64,000 nt of DNA from Gemmatimonadota bacterium (GCA_015664885.1 DQPL01000100.1:62001-126000), one strand, 5' to 3'; shown: positions 52,044-61,720, counted from the stretch's first letter. Notes: generated from the letters alone by a model not told the origin. Program-made: numbers and translations.

Positions 52044-53291
52044 TTACCGTGAATTGCCCAGTGCCGGCGCCGCTCGCTCCATGATCTCCCGGAGACGGTC
52101 CTGCGGTAGCGCCGGCACTGTATAACCGTTGATGCCTGTCAGGGTTTCCGCCGCCAACATCGCGTTCAGTATGGCCTCCTCCGTCGCATGCACGGACGCG
52201 GTGATCAAGCCGTTCATCCTGTCGTTTGGCAGCATCTCCAGAGCGACCACGTCGGCGCGCTCGGCCGCGGCGCGTCGGTTGGCTGTACTGAACCCGATGA
52301 AGATGTCACCGGATCCGTTGTGGCCCATGCCCCCGATGCGTGCGAGCCCGAGCGCCGTCCGGGTGACGAGTCTCTTGATCTGAGTCGGGAGCAGCGGCGC
52401 GTCGGTCGCCAACACGATAATGATGGAGCCGGCGCTTTCGGGGATCGGCTCCAGTTCTCCACCAGCATCCGATGGCACCGCGCCGGCTTCGCCTGCAGTG
52501 TCGCACCACGGCACCCCACGACGCCTGATCCGCGCGGGGACCGACCGGTCCGCATAGCAGGCCCCTGGCGTCGGCATCATCTCGCCAACGGGCAGCCCCG
52601 CGATGCGCAGGTCCCCGCGCGCGCCTTGGTTACACTGGACCAGGATGCCGATCGTGTAGTCACCGACGATGCGAGACGAGCTGCCGATGCCGCCTTTGAA
52701 GCTGTGACAGCGCATTCCCGTTCCGCCACCGACGGCCCCCTGCTGCACCGGCCCCGAGCTCGCGCCGTTCAGCGCCTCGAACGCGTGCTCCGGCTTCACG
52801 TGAAAGCCGTTGATATCGTTGAGACTTCCGTCGTAGGTCTCCGCAACGACCGGGAGCGCCCACAAGAAGTCCGGGTCTCGCTGCCGCATCCAATCGATGA
52901 CCGCATCCCGCACGACACCCACGCTGTGCGTGTTGGTGATCAGGATCGGGCCCTCCAGGATCCCGGAGTGCTCGATCCAGGTCGTGCCCGTCATCTCGCC
53001 GTTCCCGTTCAAACTGAACCAGGCAGCGAACGTCGAGTCACCGGCATTACGGCCTCGCGGCAGGATTGCCGTTACACCTGTGCGCACCGGACCCTCGCCT
53101 ACCACGAGCGTCCCCTGCCCGCGAATGATCGTGCTGTGGCCGACCTCCACACCCGCGACATCCGTGATCGCGTTGTTCGACCCGGGAGTGCCCGTCAGCG
53201 GGATGCCGAGAGCCCGCGCGTCGGGGACTCCCTGCGCGCCGCCAAGAGTCGGCGCGCAGAGCACGAGCAAGACAACGAGCGCGCACCTCAC
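52044..53291 (-). CDS. P1-family N-terminal-nucleophile aminopeptidase (DmpA-like)
   Basis: 415 residues from GTG 53291, whose GTGA overlaps the stop of the EVE-domain gene; the longer frame upstream repeats EVE antisense. Signal peptide VRCALVVLLVLCAPTLGGAQG. The family features NAITDVAGVEVGHSTI, GGGTGMRCHSFKGGIGSSSR and AGSIIIVLATDAPLLPTQIKRL are all present; the Ser of GSIIIVLATD is the predicted autocleavage site and nucleophile, giving alpha and beta chains. Such enzymes release N-terminal L- or D-amino acids from small peptides, amides and esters. Periplasmic or secreted, in a row of peptidases (M24, P1, M28). Confidence 0.9.
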   Translation of the reverse strand: MRCALVVLLVLCAPTLGGAQGVPDARALGIPLTGTPGSNNAITDVAGVEVGHSTIIRGQGTLVVGEGPVRTGVTAILPRGRNAGDSTFAAWFSLNGNGEMTGTTWIEHSGILEGPILITNTHSVGVVRDAVIDWMRQRDPDFLWALPVVAETYDGSLNDINGFHVKPEHAFEALNGASSGPVQQGAVGGGTGMRCHSFKGGIGSSSRIVGDYTIGILVQCNQGARGDLRIAGLPVGEMMPTPGACYADRSVPARIRRRGVPWCDTAGEAGAVPSDAGGELEPIPESAGSIIIVLATDAPLLPTQIKRLVTRTALGLARIGGMGHNGSGDIFIGFSTANRRAAAERADVVALEMLPNDRMNGLITASVHATEEAILNAMLAAETLTGINGYTVPALPQDRLREIMERAAPALGNSR

Positions 53292-53752
53292 CCCTTGTAG
53301 CCCGCCATCTTCTTCACGTGGGCGAACTCCTTCTTCGTCACCGCCTGCACCGAGAGACGCCCGTAGCGGATGAGCTCCATCTGCGCGAGCGCGGGGTCCG
53401 CCTTGAGTTCCGGCAGTCCCACCTGTTCGTGGAACTTGGCGACGAACTCGACGTCGACCATCCACCAGCGCGGGTTGTCAGGATCGGACTTGGCGTCGAA
53501 GTACTTCTCATTCTTGTCGAAGGCGTAGTGATCCGGGTAGGCCTCCTTACAGACGCGTGCGAGGCCAACCACTCCGGGTGGCTTGTCGTTGGAGTGGTAA
53601 TACAACACTTCGTCCCCCACGCTCATGGCCCGCATGTTATTGCGGGCCATGTAGTTACGTACGCCCTCCCAACAGGTAGACCCGTCCTTCTCCAGGTCGT
53701 CGATGGAGTAGACGTAGGGCTCCGACTTCATGAGCCAATACTGATTCGCCAT
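53288..53752 (-). CDS. EVE-domain protein
   Basis: 154 residues from ATG 53752 (MANQYWLMKSEPYVYSIDDL); 14 upstream codons in frame lack coding character. The EVE/PUA-like fold is evident: WLMKSEPYVYS, CWEGVRNYMARNNMRAM, VGDEVLYYHSN and PGVVGLARVCKEAYPD. These domains bind modified bases in RNA or DNA (thymocytin-1-type readers), and bacterial single-domain copies are conserved but poorly understood. It is translationally coupled to the P1 peptidase downstream (4-bp overlap) and 53 bp downstream of the MATE exporter. Confidence 0.92.
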   Translation of the reverse strand: MANQYWLMKSEPYVYSIDDLEKDGSTCWEGVRNYMARNNMRAMSVGDEVLYYHSNDKPPGVVGLARVCKEAYPDHYAFDKNEKYFDAKSDPDNPRWWMVDVEFVAKFHEQVGLPELKADPALAQMELIRYGRLSVQAVTKKEFAHVKKMAGYKG

Positions 53753-53804
53753 ACACGGTGTCGCTGTCTGATCGAGGGACGCCAAGGTGCCCAAACGAGG
53801 GGCC

Positions 53805-55250
53805 CTATAATGGGGGCCCGCCCGCTTCGGGTCGAGTCAGGCTTCCGCTTTCCCCAAGATCGACCTTGATGTCCCGCCACTTCTCTCGCCGGAAGACGAA
53901 GACGCTCAGCGTCGCGCGAGTAAAGTGCGCTAGCACGATCGCGAGCCAGATGTCGCGCGGATCGAGTGTCGAGAACGTCTGGATGATGAAGCACATCCCA
54001 AGCGGGACGACGATCTGTGATGCCATTGAGATGTACATCGGGCTCTTGGTATCGCCGGTGCCCTGAAGGCCGCCGGTATACGCCAAAGCGACCGTGATGA
54101 AGAGGCCCGACACCGCAAGATACCGAAGCAACTCGACGCCCAGCCCCAGCACCACCGGGTCGTCCATGCCGAATATGCCGAGCAGCATACTCGGTATCAG
54201 CAAGAACAATACGCCAATGGACGCTGCGAGCATGAGCCCGATACCGGCGGCAGTGCGGACCCCCTGACTGGCCCGTTCGGGCTTTCCCGCACCAAGATTC
54301 TGCCCAGCGACCGCGGCCGTCGCGCCCATGATGCCGACCGACGTCCACGTGATGAACGAGAAGAGCTGGGTATAGCTCACGACATACGCGGCCTGGGCTT
54401 GTCCGCTCATCGCTAGCGACCCGATAAACGCGAGCAAGAATACTCCGCCGATGTTCATCGCCACGCCTTGAATGCCCGTGGGCAACCCGAACTTGAAGAG
54501 TTGGCGGATGATGTTCCAATCGGGCATCAAGTTCATGCCCCTGTGGAAGGTCACAACCCATTTGCCACTGAACAGCCGTACCATCGCGAAGCCGCTCACG
54601 AGGGCACCGGCGATTACGGTGCCCATCGCCGCGCCCTTGGTGCCGAAGGCTGGGATCGGACCCAGACCTCGGATGAAGATCACGTTGAGGGCGATGTTCA
54701 GAATCGTGAGCGCGATGCCGAGTCGCAGCGGAGTCTTGGCGTCACCCGCCGAACGAAGCGCGCCTCCGAGCATGAAGAAAAGCAGCATGCCGAACGAAAA
54801 GACGAACATGATGCGCAGGTACGGCAGCGCTTCGATCTGCACTTCGGGGGCCGCGTTGACGAGGTCGAGCAGCACGGGTGACAAGAGGTACCCGATGGGC
54901 GCCATGATCACCAAGACGAGCAAGACCGCGGTCAGGAACGCCTGGTAGACCGTGCGATTCACCTTGTCGGGTTCGTTCGCACCCGTGAAGCGCGCGACCA
55001 GCACACCCATGCCCGTGAAGAGCGAGCTGATGAAGACGATGACGACGAGAAAGATCTGCCAGGACACGCCAATCGCGGCATTGCCGGTATAGCCGACGTA
55101 GTTGCCCACCATGACATGATCGACGATTCCCTGCATGCCGCCGATGATGTTCTGGAGCATCGTGGGCCACGCGAGCTTCCACACGGCTCCGCGGATCGGT
55201 CCCTCCACGATCGAGCGGTCGAACGCCTTCCCCGTCTTGGGCGCGCTCAC
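53805..55250 (-). CDS. MATE-family efflux transporter
   Basis: 481 residues with twelve helices in two MatE repeats, starting with GTG 55250. Signature positions: VWKLAWPTMLQNIIGGMQGIVDHVMVG (20-45), NAAIGVSWQIFLVVIVFISSLFTGMGVLVARFTGA, FGLPTGIQGVAMNIGGVF and GATAAVAGQNLGAGKPERA. It exports cationic drugs or metabolites using Na+ or H+. No drug-resistance specificity can be inferred. Downstream of the M24 peptidase by 24 bp on the same strand and upstream of the EVE gene. Confidence 0.93.
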   Translation of the reverse strand: MSAPKTGKAFDRSIVEGPIRGAVWKLAWPTMLQNIIGGMQGIVDHVMVGNYVGYTGNAAIGVSWQIFLVVIVFISSLFTGMGVLVARFTGANEPDKVNRTVYQAFLTAVLLVLVIMAPIGYLLSPVLLDLVNAAPEVQIEALPYLRIMFVFSFGMLLFFMLGGALRSAGDAKTPLRLGIALTILNIALNVIFIRGLGPIPAFGTKGAAMGTVIAGALVSGFAMVRLFSGKWVVTFHRGMNLMPDWNIIRQLFKFGLPTGIQGVAMNIGGVFLLAFIGSLAMSGQAQAAYVVSYTQLFSFITWTSVGIMGATAAVAGQNLGAGKPERASQGVRTAAGIGLMLAASIGVLFLLIPSMLLGIFGMDDPVVLGLGVELLRYLAVSGLFITVALAYTGGLQGTGDTKSPMYISMASQIVVPLGMCFIIQTFSTLDPRDIWLAIVLAHFTRATLSVFVFRREKWRDIKVDLGESGSLTRPEAGGPPL

Positions 55251-55274
55251 AGGTTCGAGAGGGTCAGCTTGGGC

Positions 55275-56651
55275 CTACCAAACCAGGTGGAATCGGTCCT
55301 GGCGACGGAACACCCAATGGCGCTCGCCTTCTTCGTCCAAGTACGCCTCCTCCTCCTGACGGCACGAGGCCGGCTTGCCGCCCCACTCGGGGATCGGCGT
55401 CGTCGCTTGCAGCTCGATGGAGTGCCAGGTCGAGGCCAGCAGCACCGCGTCCCCACGGACCGGGACACCTTCCTGCCCGTCCCAACGCCCGATGAGCGGC
55501 CCCGCCCCGTGACCGTGATCCCCGATCGGATGTGTGTATACGGTTCCGTTGATACCCTCGGAGCGCATCTGCGCGAGTGTGCTCGCGAGAATCTGATTTC
55601 CGGTCAGGCCCGGCTCCATATGTGAGAGCAAGATGTCCTGGAGCCGGTTCGAGTTGGCTAGGCACTGCTCCAGCCCGGCTGGAACGTTAGTCTCGCCGTC
55701 CTTCAGGACGTAGCCGAGGTGTTGCGTGTCCGTGTGCAGATTCAGGCCCACGACGCCGTAATCGGTCCAGAGTAGATCTCCCTTCTGGATGACCTCGCTT
55801 CCGCTCCCGACTTCCCCGGCCCGCTGCACGCCGACGGAGGTCTGGAACCAAGTCGTGTATCCGAGGTCGCGCAGCTTCTGGCGCATCCACCAAACGACGT
55901 CGTCGGTGGTCGTCACTCCGGGTGTGATGACGGAGTTCGAGAAAGCCTCGCTGATGATCGCGTGCACGGTCTCTTCGATCTTGCGATAACGCGGCATCAT
56001 CTCGGGAAGTCGCAGCGCGATGTAGTTCATGGCGAGGCGCGACTCACGCTTGACGCGCCCGACGTACTTGTCACCGAGGGCCTCGAGCAGCTCTTCGGCC
56101 TCGCCTGAGTGTAGCCCGTCCGAAAAGGCCCAAACGGGGTCGATATTGAGCACGATATTGTCGGGGTCACGATCCTCGACCAGCTCGCGCAGCAGGTCCC
56201 ACTGCTCGCTCCCCACCAATTCGGCGGTAGGTTGCGTGGGCGCGGGCCGCGTGGACCGGAAGGCTTCGAATACGCCCCCTTGGCTCGTGCCACCTAGCGC
56301 GAGTCGCTCGAGCGACCCGTCATCGCGGCGGGTGATGACGTAGATCGAACGACGACGGGCGGCAAACGTCGTCGGCGAGGTGATGGACCAGAACACTGGG
56401 TCCTCAGCATACTCGCGCATCGATAGAATCCACATGCCCACGTCGTACTCGGCCATGAGCCCCGGAAGAATCCGCTGCATGCGCGTGTCGAGCCATGCCT
56501 GCTGCTCCTGGGCCTGGTCCCTTAGCGAGGGCAGGGGATGGATGCGGGCCGGCGCGTTCTCAGGGACGTGCGCGGGAGCCTGCGCCGACGCGGCAAACGG
56601 AACGACTGTCGGCACCAAGCAGCACGCAATAAGAACCAGCTTCGACTTCAT
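55275..56651 (-). CDS. Secreted M24-family metallopeptidase (Xaa-Pro peptidase-like)
   Basis: 458 residues with signal peptide (1-24, ending ASAQ). An N-terminal creatinase-like domain (residues 40-215) is followed by the pita-bread catalytic domain. Metal-ligand regions are the TDYGVVGLNLHTDTQHLG (two Asp plus His), IGDHGHGAGPLIG (His), and Glu-containing HSIELQATTPIPEWGG; they depart from textbook M24 (DxG...SDxTRT), as in this secreted subfamily. It probably acts as an aminopeptidase on Xaa-Pro peptides. The first gene of the leftward peptidase run; the 56652-56911 region upstream holds no gene except antisense shadows. Confidence 0.8.
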   Translation of the reverse strand: MKSKLVLIACCLVPTVVPFAASAQAPAHVPENAPARIHPLPSLRDQAQEQQAWLDTRMQRILPGLMAEYDVGMWILSMREYAEDPVFWSITSPTTFAARRRSIYVITRRDDGSLERLALGGTSQGGVFEAFRSTRPAPTQPTAELVGSEQWDLLRELVEDRDPDNIVLNIDPVWAFSDGLHSGEAEELLEALGDKYVGRVKRESRLAMNYIALRLPEMMPRYRKIEETVHAIISEAFSNSVITPGVTTTDDVVWWMRQKLRDLGYTTWFQTSVGVQRAGEVGSGSEVIQKGDLLWTDYGVVGLNLHTDTQHLGYVLKDGETNVPAGLEQCLANSNRLQDILLSHMEPGLTGNQILASTLAQMRSEGINGTVYTHPIGDHGHGAGPLIGRWDGQEGVPVRGDAVLLASTWHSIELQATTPIPEWGGKPASCRQEEEAYLDEEGERHWVFRRQDRFHLVW

Positions 56652-56911
56652 GGAGTCGTCCCCTCAGGCCGTCTTCGTTGGATGAAGCGAAGCAAGCTAC
56701 CGGCGTGCCGCATCGTCCGCCATCGGCCGTCACCGCTCGCGGCATGATGGGGCTGAACCGCCGTTGGCGTGCTTGCCTCCCGATACCCGACTGAGGTAGT
56801 GTGGCCAAATGGACACTTCTCTCCTGATCTCGGCGGGTGAGTTTGAATAACCGATGTCAGTACATAGAGGGGGGGATATCGGAGTGAAAGTGCCTAAAAA
56901 GGGGCTCAGAT

Positions 56912-57118
56912 ATGCCAAGTTCTAGGGGTGGCCATCCCCGGAAGCCCGATGCGTTGAAGAAACTTCACGGAACGGCTCGCAAAGACCGCACGGTTGGGCC
57001 AAATGCCACGGCCACCGGGATGCCCACTCGCCCCACGGGGTTGAATCCCCAGGCAGTCCGAGTGTGGAAATTACTCGGTCCTAACATCACCCGGCGGACT
57101 GGTTCGACAAGTACGTGA
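56912..57118 (+). pseudogene. Fragment of a phage P27-type terminase small subunit
   Basis: 68 codons: SSRGGHPRKPDALKKLHGTA followed by RKDR is the typical N-terminus of P27-family terminase small subunits (the G-R-P-R-K-P-x-x-L-K-x-L-x-G-T-A-R consensus). The next segment [16 protein letters not shown] fits the family's A-x-x-x-W-x-x-L-x-P helix. Then the frame ends; real proteins continue for another 50-90 residues. It follows a good ribosome site (AAAAGGGG) and no other phage gene is near. A short DWFDKYVKG reading frame (57097-57138), like the end of an S9-type peptidase, lies immediately after it in another frame. Best read as a prophage scar. Confidence 0.65.
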
Positions 57119-57137
57119 AAGGCGAGCAGGGCTCCCC

Positions 57138-58547
57138 GTGACCAAGAGCCGCTTCAAGGTCCCACATACGTTGGTCATCCTCTTCGGGATGGTGGTCCTG
57201 GCCCAGATTCTCTCGTACGCGCTTCCCGCCGGGGAATTCGACCGCGTGGAGAATGCCGCCGGACGACTCCAGGTGGTGCCGGGCAGCTTCCACTTCACGC
57301 CGGACGCACCGGCGGTGTCGCCCCTGGCCAGCCTGACCGCCATTCCCAGGGGTCTCAGCGGAGCGCACGAGATCATCTTCTTCGTCTTCCTCATCGGCGG
57401 AGCCTTCGCCGTACTGCGGGCGACGGGGGCGGTGGATGCCGCGGTGGGTGCCATTCTCAGACACTGGGGGGATCAACCCTTCTGGTTGGTAGCCGGCGGA
57501 ACCACCCTGTTCGCGGTCGGGTCGAGCACGATCGGGTTCGGGGAGGAGTACTTTCCCTTCGTCCCCGTCCTCGTCACCCTGGCCCTCGCCCTCGGATACG
57601 ACAGGATCACGGCAGTGGGGATCATCATGGTCGGGTACGGGGTCGGGTACGGCGCTGCACTCATCAACCCCTTCACGGTGCTGCTCGCCCAGGACGTCGC
57701 GGGACTCCCACCCGCTTCAGGTCTCTGGTACCGCGCGGTGCTCATGGTCGTCTTCCTCCCCATCGGCATCCACCACCTCTGGTCGTACGCGAAGAAGGTG
57801 AAGCGCGACCCGTCGGCGAGCCTGGTGGCCGACATCGATGTGCCCGAAGGCATGTCGATTTCCAGCGGCCAGGATGGGGTGGCCGCGGCAGACCATCACC
57901 CGATGACCACCTCGCACAAGCTCGTACTCGTCGCGGTGGGCGTGGCTCTGGCCCTCCTCGTCTACGGGCTGAGTGAGTGGCAGTGGTATCTGGTCGAAAT
58001 GGGTGCCGTCTTCGTGGCGCTCACTGTGGTCATGGCCATCATCGCCCGCCTGAGCCCGGACCGCACAGCCGTGGAGTTCGGCGAGGGCGCGGCGTCGCTC
58101 ACGAGTGTCGCCCTGATGATCGGCGTGGCCCGGAGTATCCAGGTCGTGTTGAACGACGGTGGCATCGTGGACACCCTGGTCCACGGCATCAGCCTTCCCC
58201 TGCAGCAGCTTCCGGGGTCCCTTGCCGCCATGGGCATGTTCGTCGTCCAGAGCCTCGCCAACTTCTTCATCCCCTCGGGAAGCGGTCAGGCCTATGTCAC
58301 CATGCCGATCATGGCGCCGCTTGCCGACCTCGTGGGCGTGAGCCGACAGGTGGCCGTTTTGGCCTTCCAGTTCGGCGACGGGTTCACCAACATCCTCGTT
58401 CCCACCCAAGCCGTGATCGTAGGTGCCCTGGCGATGGCAGCGATTCCCTATGACCGTTGGCTGCGCTTCATCATGCCCTTCATGGTGAAGATCTGGATCG
58501 TGGGCTCGATCGCATTGGCCGTCGCGGTTTTGATCGGGTACGCCTGA
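57138..58547 (+). CDS. YfcC-family (DcuC/AbgT-like) transporter
   Basis: 469 residues with about 12 helices, starting GTG 57138. YfcC-type features: [103 protein letters not shown], and the late [25 protein letters not shown]. The family is thought to move amino acids or dicarboxylates; substrate is unsettled. It is followed 30 bp later by an SDR dehydrogenase on the same strand, so they may be a catabolic pair. Confidence 0.87.
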   Translation: MTKSRFKVPHTLVILFGMVVLAQILSYALPAGEFDRVENAAGRLQVVPGSFHFTPDAPAVSPLASLTAIPRGLSGAHEIIFFVFLIGGAFAVLRATGAVDAAVGAILRHWGDQPFWLVAGGTTLFAVGSSTIGFGEEYFPFVPVLVTLALALGYDRITAVGIIMVGYGVGYGAALINPFTVLLAQDVAGLPPASGLWYRAVLMVVFLPIGIHHLWSYAKKVKRDPSASLVADIDVPEGMSISSGQDGVAAADHHPMTTSHKLVLVAVGVALALLVYGLSEWQWYLVEMGAVFVALTVVMAIIARLSPDRTAVEFGEGAASLTSVALMIGVARSIQVVLNDGGIVDTLVHGISLPLQQLPGSLAAMGMFVVQSLANFFIPSGSGQAYVTMPIMAPLADLVGVSRQVAVLAFQFGDGFTNILVPTQAVIVGALAMAAIPYDRWLRFIMPFMVKIWIVGSIALAVAVLIGYA

Positions 58548-58577
58548 GACAACCCCTCGAAGAGCGGAGAGAAATAC

Positions 58578-59336
58578 GTGGACTTCACGGGCAAGCGGGT
58601 ATTGGTCACGGGCGGTAGTCGGGGCATCGGCTATGCGGTGGCGGAGGCCTTTCTCGCCGCCGGTGCACGCGTCGCCGTTAACGGCACGACCGGGCAATCT
58701 GTGAACACCGCCCTCGAGAGGCTGGGCGGTGGCCCGAACCTGGTTGCGGCGCCCGGCGATATTGGAACCGTGGCCGGTTGCGAGTCGGCAGTACAGACCG
58801 CAGTCGACGCCTTTGGCGGGCTCGACATTCTCGTCAACAGCGCCGGGATCGGTTCCGGGAGACCCATCGAAGATTCCGACGAGGCGATGTGGGACGCGCA
58901 CGTCGACGTCAACCTGAAGGGCACATTCTTCTGTTGCCGTGCGGCGTTGCCTGCCTTGCGCGAGTCCAAGGGCAATATCGTGAACATCGCCTCGGATGCC
59001 GGCTTGATCGGGGTGCCGGGCATTACCGTGTACTGCGCGTCGAAGGGCGGGGTCGTGAACATGACCCGTGCCATGGCGCTGGAAGTCGCGCCGGACGTAC
59101 GGGTCAATACCGTTTGCCCTGGTTATGTCGATACCGACATGATCCGCCGCGACCATATCGACAAGAAGGACGACCCGGAGGCGGCAGAGCAGAGGATGAT
59201 CGACTACGCGCCGCTGAAACGCATTGCCACGCCGGCCGAAATCAGCCAGTCGGTGCTCTATCTGGCTTCGTTCGACGCACGGTTCATTACGGGTGCCGCG
59301 TTGGCCATCGACGGGGGCTCGACCGCGGGCCATTGA
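58578..59336 (+). CDS. SDR-family NAD(P)-dependent oxidoreductase
   Basis: 252 residues, start GTG 58578. Classical SDR: TGGSRGIGYAV cofactor motif (11-21), LVNSAGIGSG (NNAG variant), NIVNIASDAG (catalytic Ser), YCASKGG (Y-x-x-x-K) and VCPGYVDTDM. A C-terminal TGAALAIDGGS is typical of 3-ketoacyl-ACP reductase/glucose dehydrogenase-like enzymes. Oxidises or reduces an alcohol/ketone, substrate unknown. Downstream of the YfcC-type transporter; convergent with the MFS gene (12 bp apart). Confidence 0.9.
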   Translation: MDFTGKRVLVTGGSRGIGYAVAEAFLAAGARVAVNGTTGQSVNTALERLGGGPNLVAAPGDIGTVAGCESAVQTAVDAFGGLDILVNSAGIGSGRPIEDSDEAMWDAHVDVNLKGTFFCCRAALPALRESKGNIVNIASDAGLIGVPGITVYCASKGGVVNMTRAMALEVAPDVRVNTVCPGYVDTDMIRRDHIDKKDDPEAAEQRMIDYAPLKRIATPAEISQSVLYLASFDARFITGAALAIDGGSTAGH

Positions 59337-59348
59337 CCTCCACGCGGA

Positions 59349-60707
59349 TCAGGCTCCGACGCTGACGTTACCACCGATCGGAACGACACGTCTGTAGTCT
59401 TCGAAGGCGAACCAGATCGTAACGAGCGTTCCTACTACGGCGATCACCAAGAACAGCTGGATCATGCTCTGCCAACCCCAGTTCACGACCATCCTGCCGC
59501 CTGCGATGAGGTACAGCATGGAGGCGGAGTAGCCCGCCATGTCGACCAGCCCAACCAGGAATCCACAGTGTCTTCCGCCGAATTCATTCGAGAAGATACT
59601 CACCGGCAGATAATACGCCGGCGCTAGCGTGAGCCCGTAGAAGAACAGGATCACGATCGTGAGTGGGAACTTGACGGGGCTCGGAACGATGGGTAGCGCG
59701 TTCAGGGCCCAAAGCGCCGCAACGCAAACGCAGGTCCCCCCCAACATTCCGCCGAGGAGGCCGATTCGTCCCTTTCTCGAGACTCCGTCGTAGAGGAAGC
59801 CACCGGCAATCAAGGCCAGCACACACCCGATGGGAAACGCGGCGGACCAAGCACTGGCCTGGGAGGATGAGACCCCCTCGAAGGAGCTGAGATAGAGCGG
59901 AAGAAAAAGGATGAACTCCATGAGGACGGTCGTGCACATGATACTCAGGCAGATCAACCAGACCCGTCCGCTCTTCGCGAATGCCCACAGTGCTTCGGCC
60001 GGATTCTTGTCCTCCAAGAAATGGAGCGTGCCTGCTTGGGGAACCGCTTCCGGCTCGTGACGGGATGCCTCGGGCTCGGCCTTCGCGTTCCGCGATGGCA
60101 GCCCCGCATCCTCTGGACGCGCTTTCAGATAGAAGGTGATGAGCGCCGCGCCACACAATGCGATGACCCCGGCGATGCGGAAGACGTTCTGCCAGGAGAA
60201 GAGCGTGAGAAGTGCTCCCAGGAACACCATGGAAATGGAAGCGCTTAGACGAGAACTGGTGGAGATCATTCCCCACACCCTCCCGTACTTCGCAGGGGGG
60301 TACCAGACCCTGATGATGCCTGCCATGGCAGGCCAGCTCGCTGCCACGGCGAATAGCATCACGAAGTTCAAGCCGGCGAAGATGGTCTCTGAGCTTCCCC
60401 AGCCAAAAGCGAAGGTGAGGAGCGCCGAGACGACGAGAGCCACTAGGAATACCCTGCGCCCGCCGAGCCAATCTGCGATCACTCCGGTGAGGAGTTTCCC
60501 GGTGATCATGCCCGCGGTTCCCCAAGCAGCGATATCCCCGTAGCTCGCTTCGTCGAGGCCGAGGCTCAGGTCCTTCACCATTTCCGGGCTCGCGACCGGG
60601 AGCGCGGTCCTGGAGAAGATGAAAGCCATGTACCCGGTGAACATGCACCCGAGGGTGATGAGTTCCCAACGCGACCTGCTCGGAGCCGGATCGCTGTTCG
60701 CGATCAT
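59349..60707 (-). CDS. MFS transporter
   Basis: 452 residues from ATG 60707; a TTG seven codons earlier is less likely. Twelve predicted helices with MFS features: ITLGCMFTGYMAFIFSRTAL, the loop-2 motif GVIADWLGGRRVF, and second-half loop LYDGVSRKGRIGLLGG. Resembles OPA/phthalate-type anion:cation symporters (glycerol-3-phosphate/hexuronate). It lies 27 bp downstream of the Ldh-family pseudogene on the same strand, suggesting the original operon imported and oxidised a hydroxy acid; the oxidase half is now broken. Confidence 0.88.
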   Translation of the reverse strand: MIANSDPAPSRSRWELITLGCMFTGYMAFIFSRTALPVASPEMVKDLSLGLDEASYGDIAAWGTAGMITGKLLTGVIADWLGGRRVFLVALVVSALLTFAFGWGSSETIFAGLNFVMLFAVAASWPAMAGIIRVWYPPAKYGRVWGMISTSSRLSASISMVFLGALLTLFSWQNVFRIAGVIALCGAALITFYLKARPEDAGLPSRNAKAEPEASRHEPEAVPQAGTLHFLEDKNPAEALWAFAKSGRVWLICLSIMCTTVLMEFILFLPLYLSSFEGVSSSQASAWSAAFPIGCVLALIAGGFLYDGVSRKGRIGLLGGMLGGTCVCVAALWALNALPIVPSPVKFPLTIVILFFYGLTLAPAYYLPVSIFSNEFGGRHCGFLVGLVDMAGYSASMLYLIAGGRMVVNWGWQSMIQLFLVIAVVGTLVTIWFAFEDYRRVVPIGGNVSVGA

Positions 60708-60734
60708 CGTATCACGTGAGCCGGGCAAGGCGGG

Positions 60735-61720
60735 TCAGCCTTCTGCGACGAAGTCGATCAGACTACTCAGCAGGTTCTGCTCGACCTCGATCTCGTCATG
60801 GTCGAGGATTTTCGATCTGATTCTGTCTCCCCGCTCCCCAGGGACCAGAACCTCGTCCACCCCTTCGAGTTTCTTCGCGCCCCGGATCGCCTCGGTCATC
60901 TTGGTGGTCTCTTCCAAGAACCTCTTCATACCGATCATGGCTTCCGGGTCGATCGCGATGACGACGTTGCCGTCGTGATCACTCTCGTTCAGGAAATCCC
61001 CGCCGACCAGAGCACCTCCGATGATCTGTACCATCAACGCCAATCCTGCACCCTTGACCCCTTGATCGAACGGGCGAATGGCGCCTTCCATGATCGCTGC
61101 CGGATCCGTCGTTTCCTTCCCGTCTTTGTCATATCCGAGTCCGTCGGCAACCTGGTCCCCCCGTGTCTTCGCCTCCACCAGTCCGTAGTAGGAGATGCCG
61201 GACGAGGACATGTCGAGCACGATGGGGTCACCCTCGGTCGGGATGCCCCAGGCTATGGGGTTCGTACAAAACAGAGGCTCATGAGACCCATGCGGAGGCA
61301 CCATCCCGAAGGGATAGCTCGACATTGAAATCCCGATCAGACCTGCGTCCGCGATCTTTCGTGACCAGTAGCCCATGGCTCCCGAGGACCCATCCCCGGT
61401 ATGCGTCCCCACGATGGCGATGCCCGTCTCTTTGGCCTTCCCGATGACCATCGTGACGGCCTGTTCCAGAGCGACCGCTTCCATGGAGAGGTTCGCGTTG
61501 ATGATTGCCGTAGTGGGGTCTCCTTTTCGACGGTCGGCTGCTGCGCTTTTTCATGCTTTGGCATGCCTTTGCCGATCAGCTTCACGATACCCTGGTCGTT
61601 CCCGCGTAACTGGGCATACATGAGCATGTCCCGGATGATCTCGGCCTCTTCCTCGGAGTACCCGTACTTTAGAATCGCCTTCGTGGTCAACTCGGACAGT
61701 TCCTGGCATGAGATCTTCAT
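60735..61720 (-). pseudogene. Frameshifted Ldh-family (malate/lactate/ureidoglycolate-type) dehydrogenase
   Basis: The two halves lie in different frames. N-terminal part from ATG 61720: MKISCQELSELTTKAILKYG, then EEAEIIRDMLMYAQLRGNDQGIVKL, which is the typical beginning of the family. C-terminal part continues TTAIINANLSMEAVALEQAV, GTHTGDGSSGAMGYWSRKIAD (NAD site), FCTNPIAWGIPT and VLDMSSSGISYYGLVEA. The downstream frame is displaced by -1 (one base apparently lost) somewhere in 61505-61535, near the sequence GAAAAGGAGACCCCAC on the minus strand. Joined, it is about 329 residues, normal for the family. So it is a recent single-event lesion or an assembly/sequencing error. A separate ATG at 61484 gives a 249-codon frame lacking the N-terminal domain. 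Confidence 0.8.

Noticed and set aside
57717-59333. Long minus-strand open frame (538 codons) opposite the YfcC-type and SDR genes
   Set aside because: It is antisense to two genes with clear families, has low-complexity His/Asp-rich composition typical of GC-rich shadow frames, and no recognisable motif.
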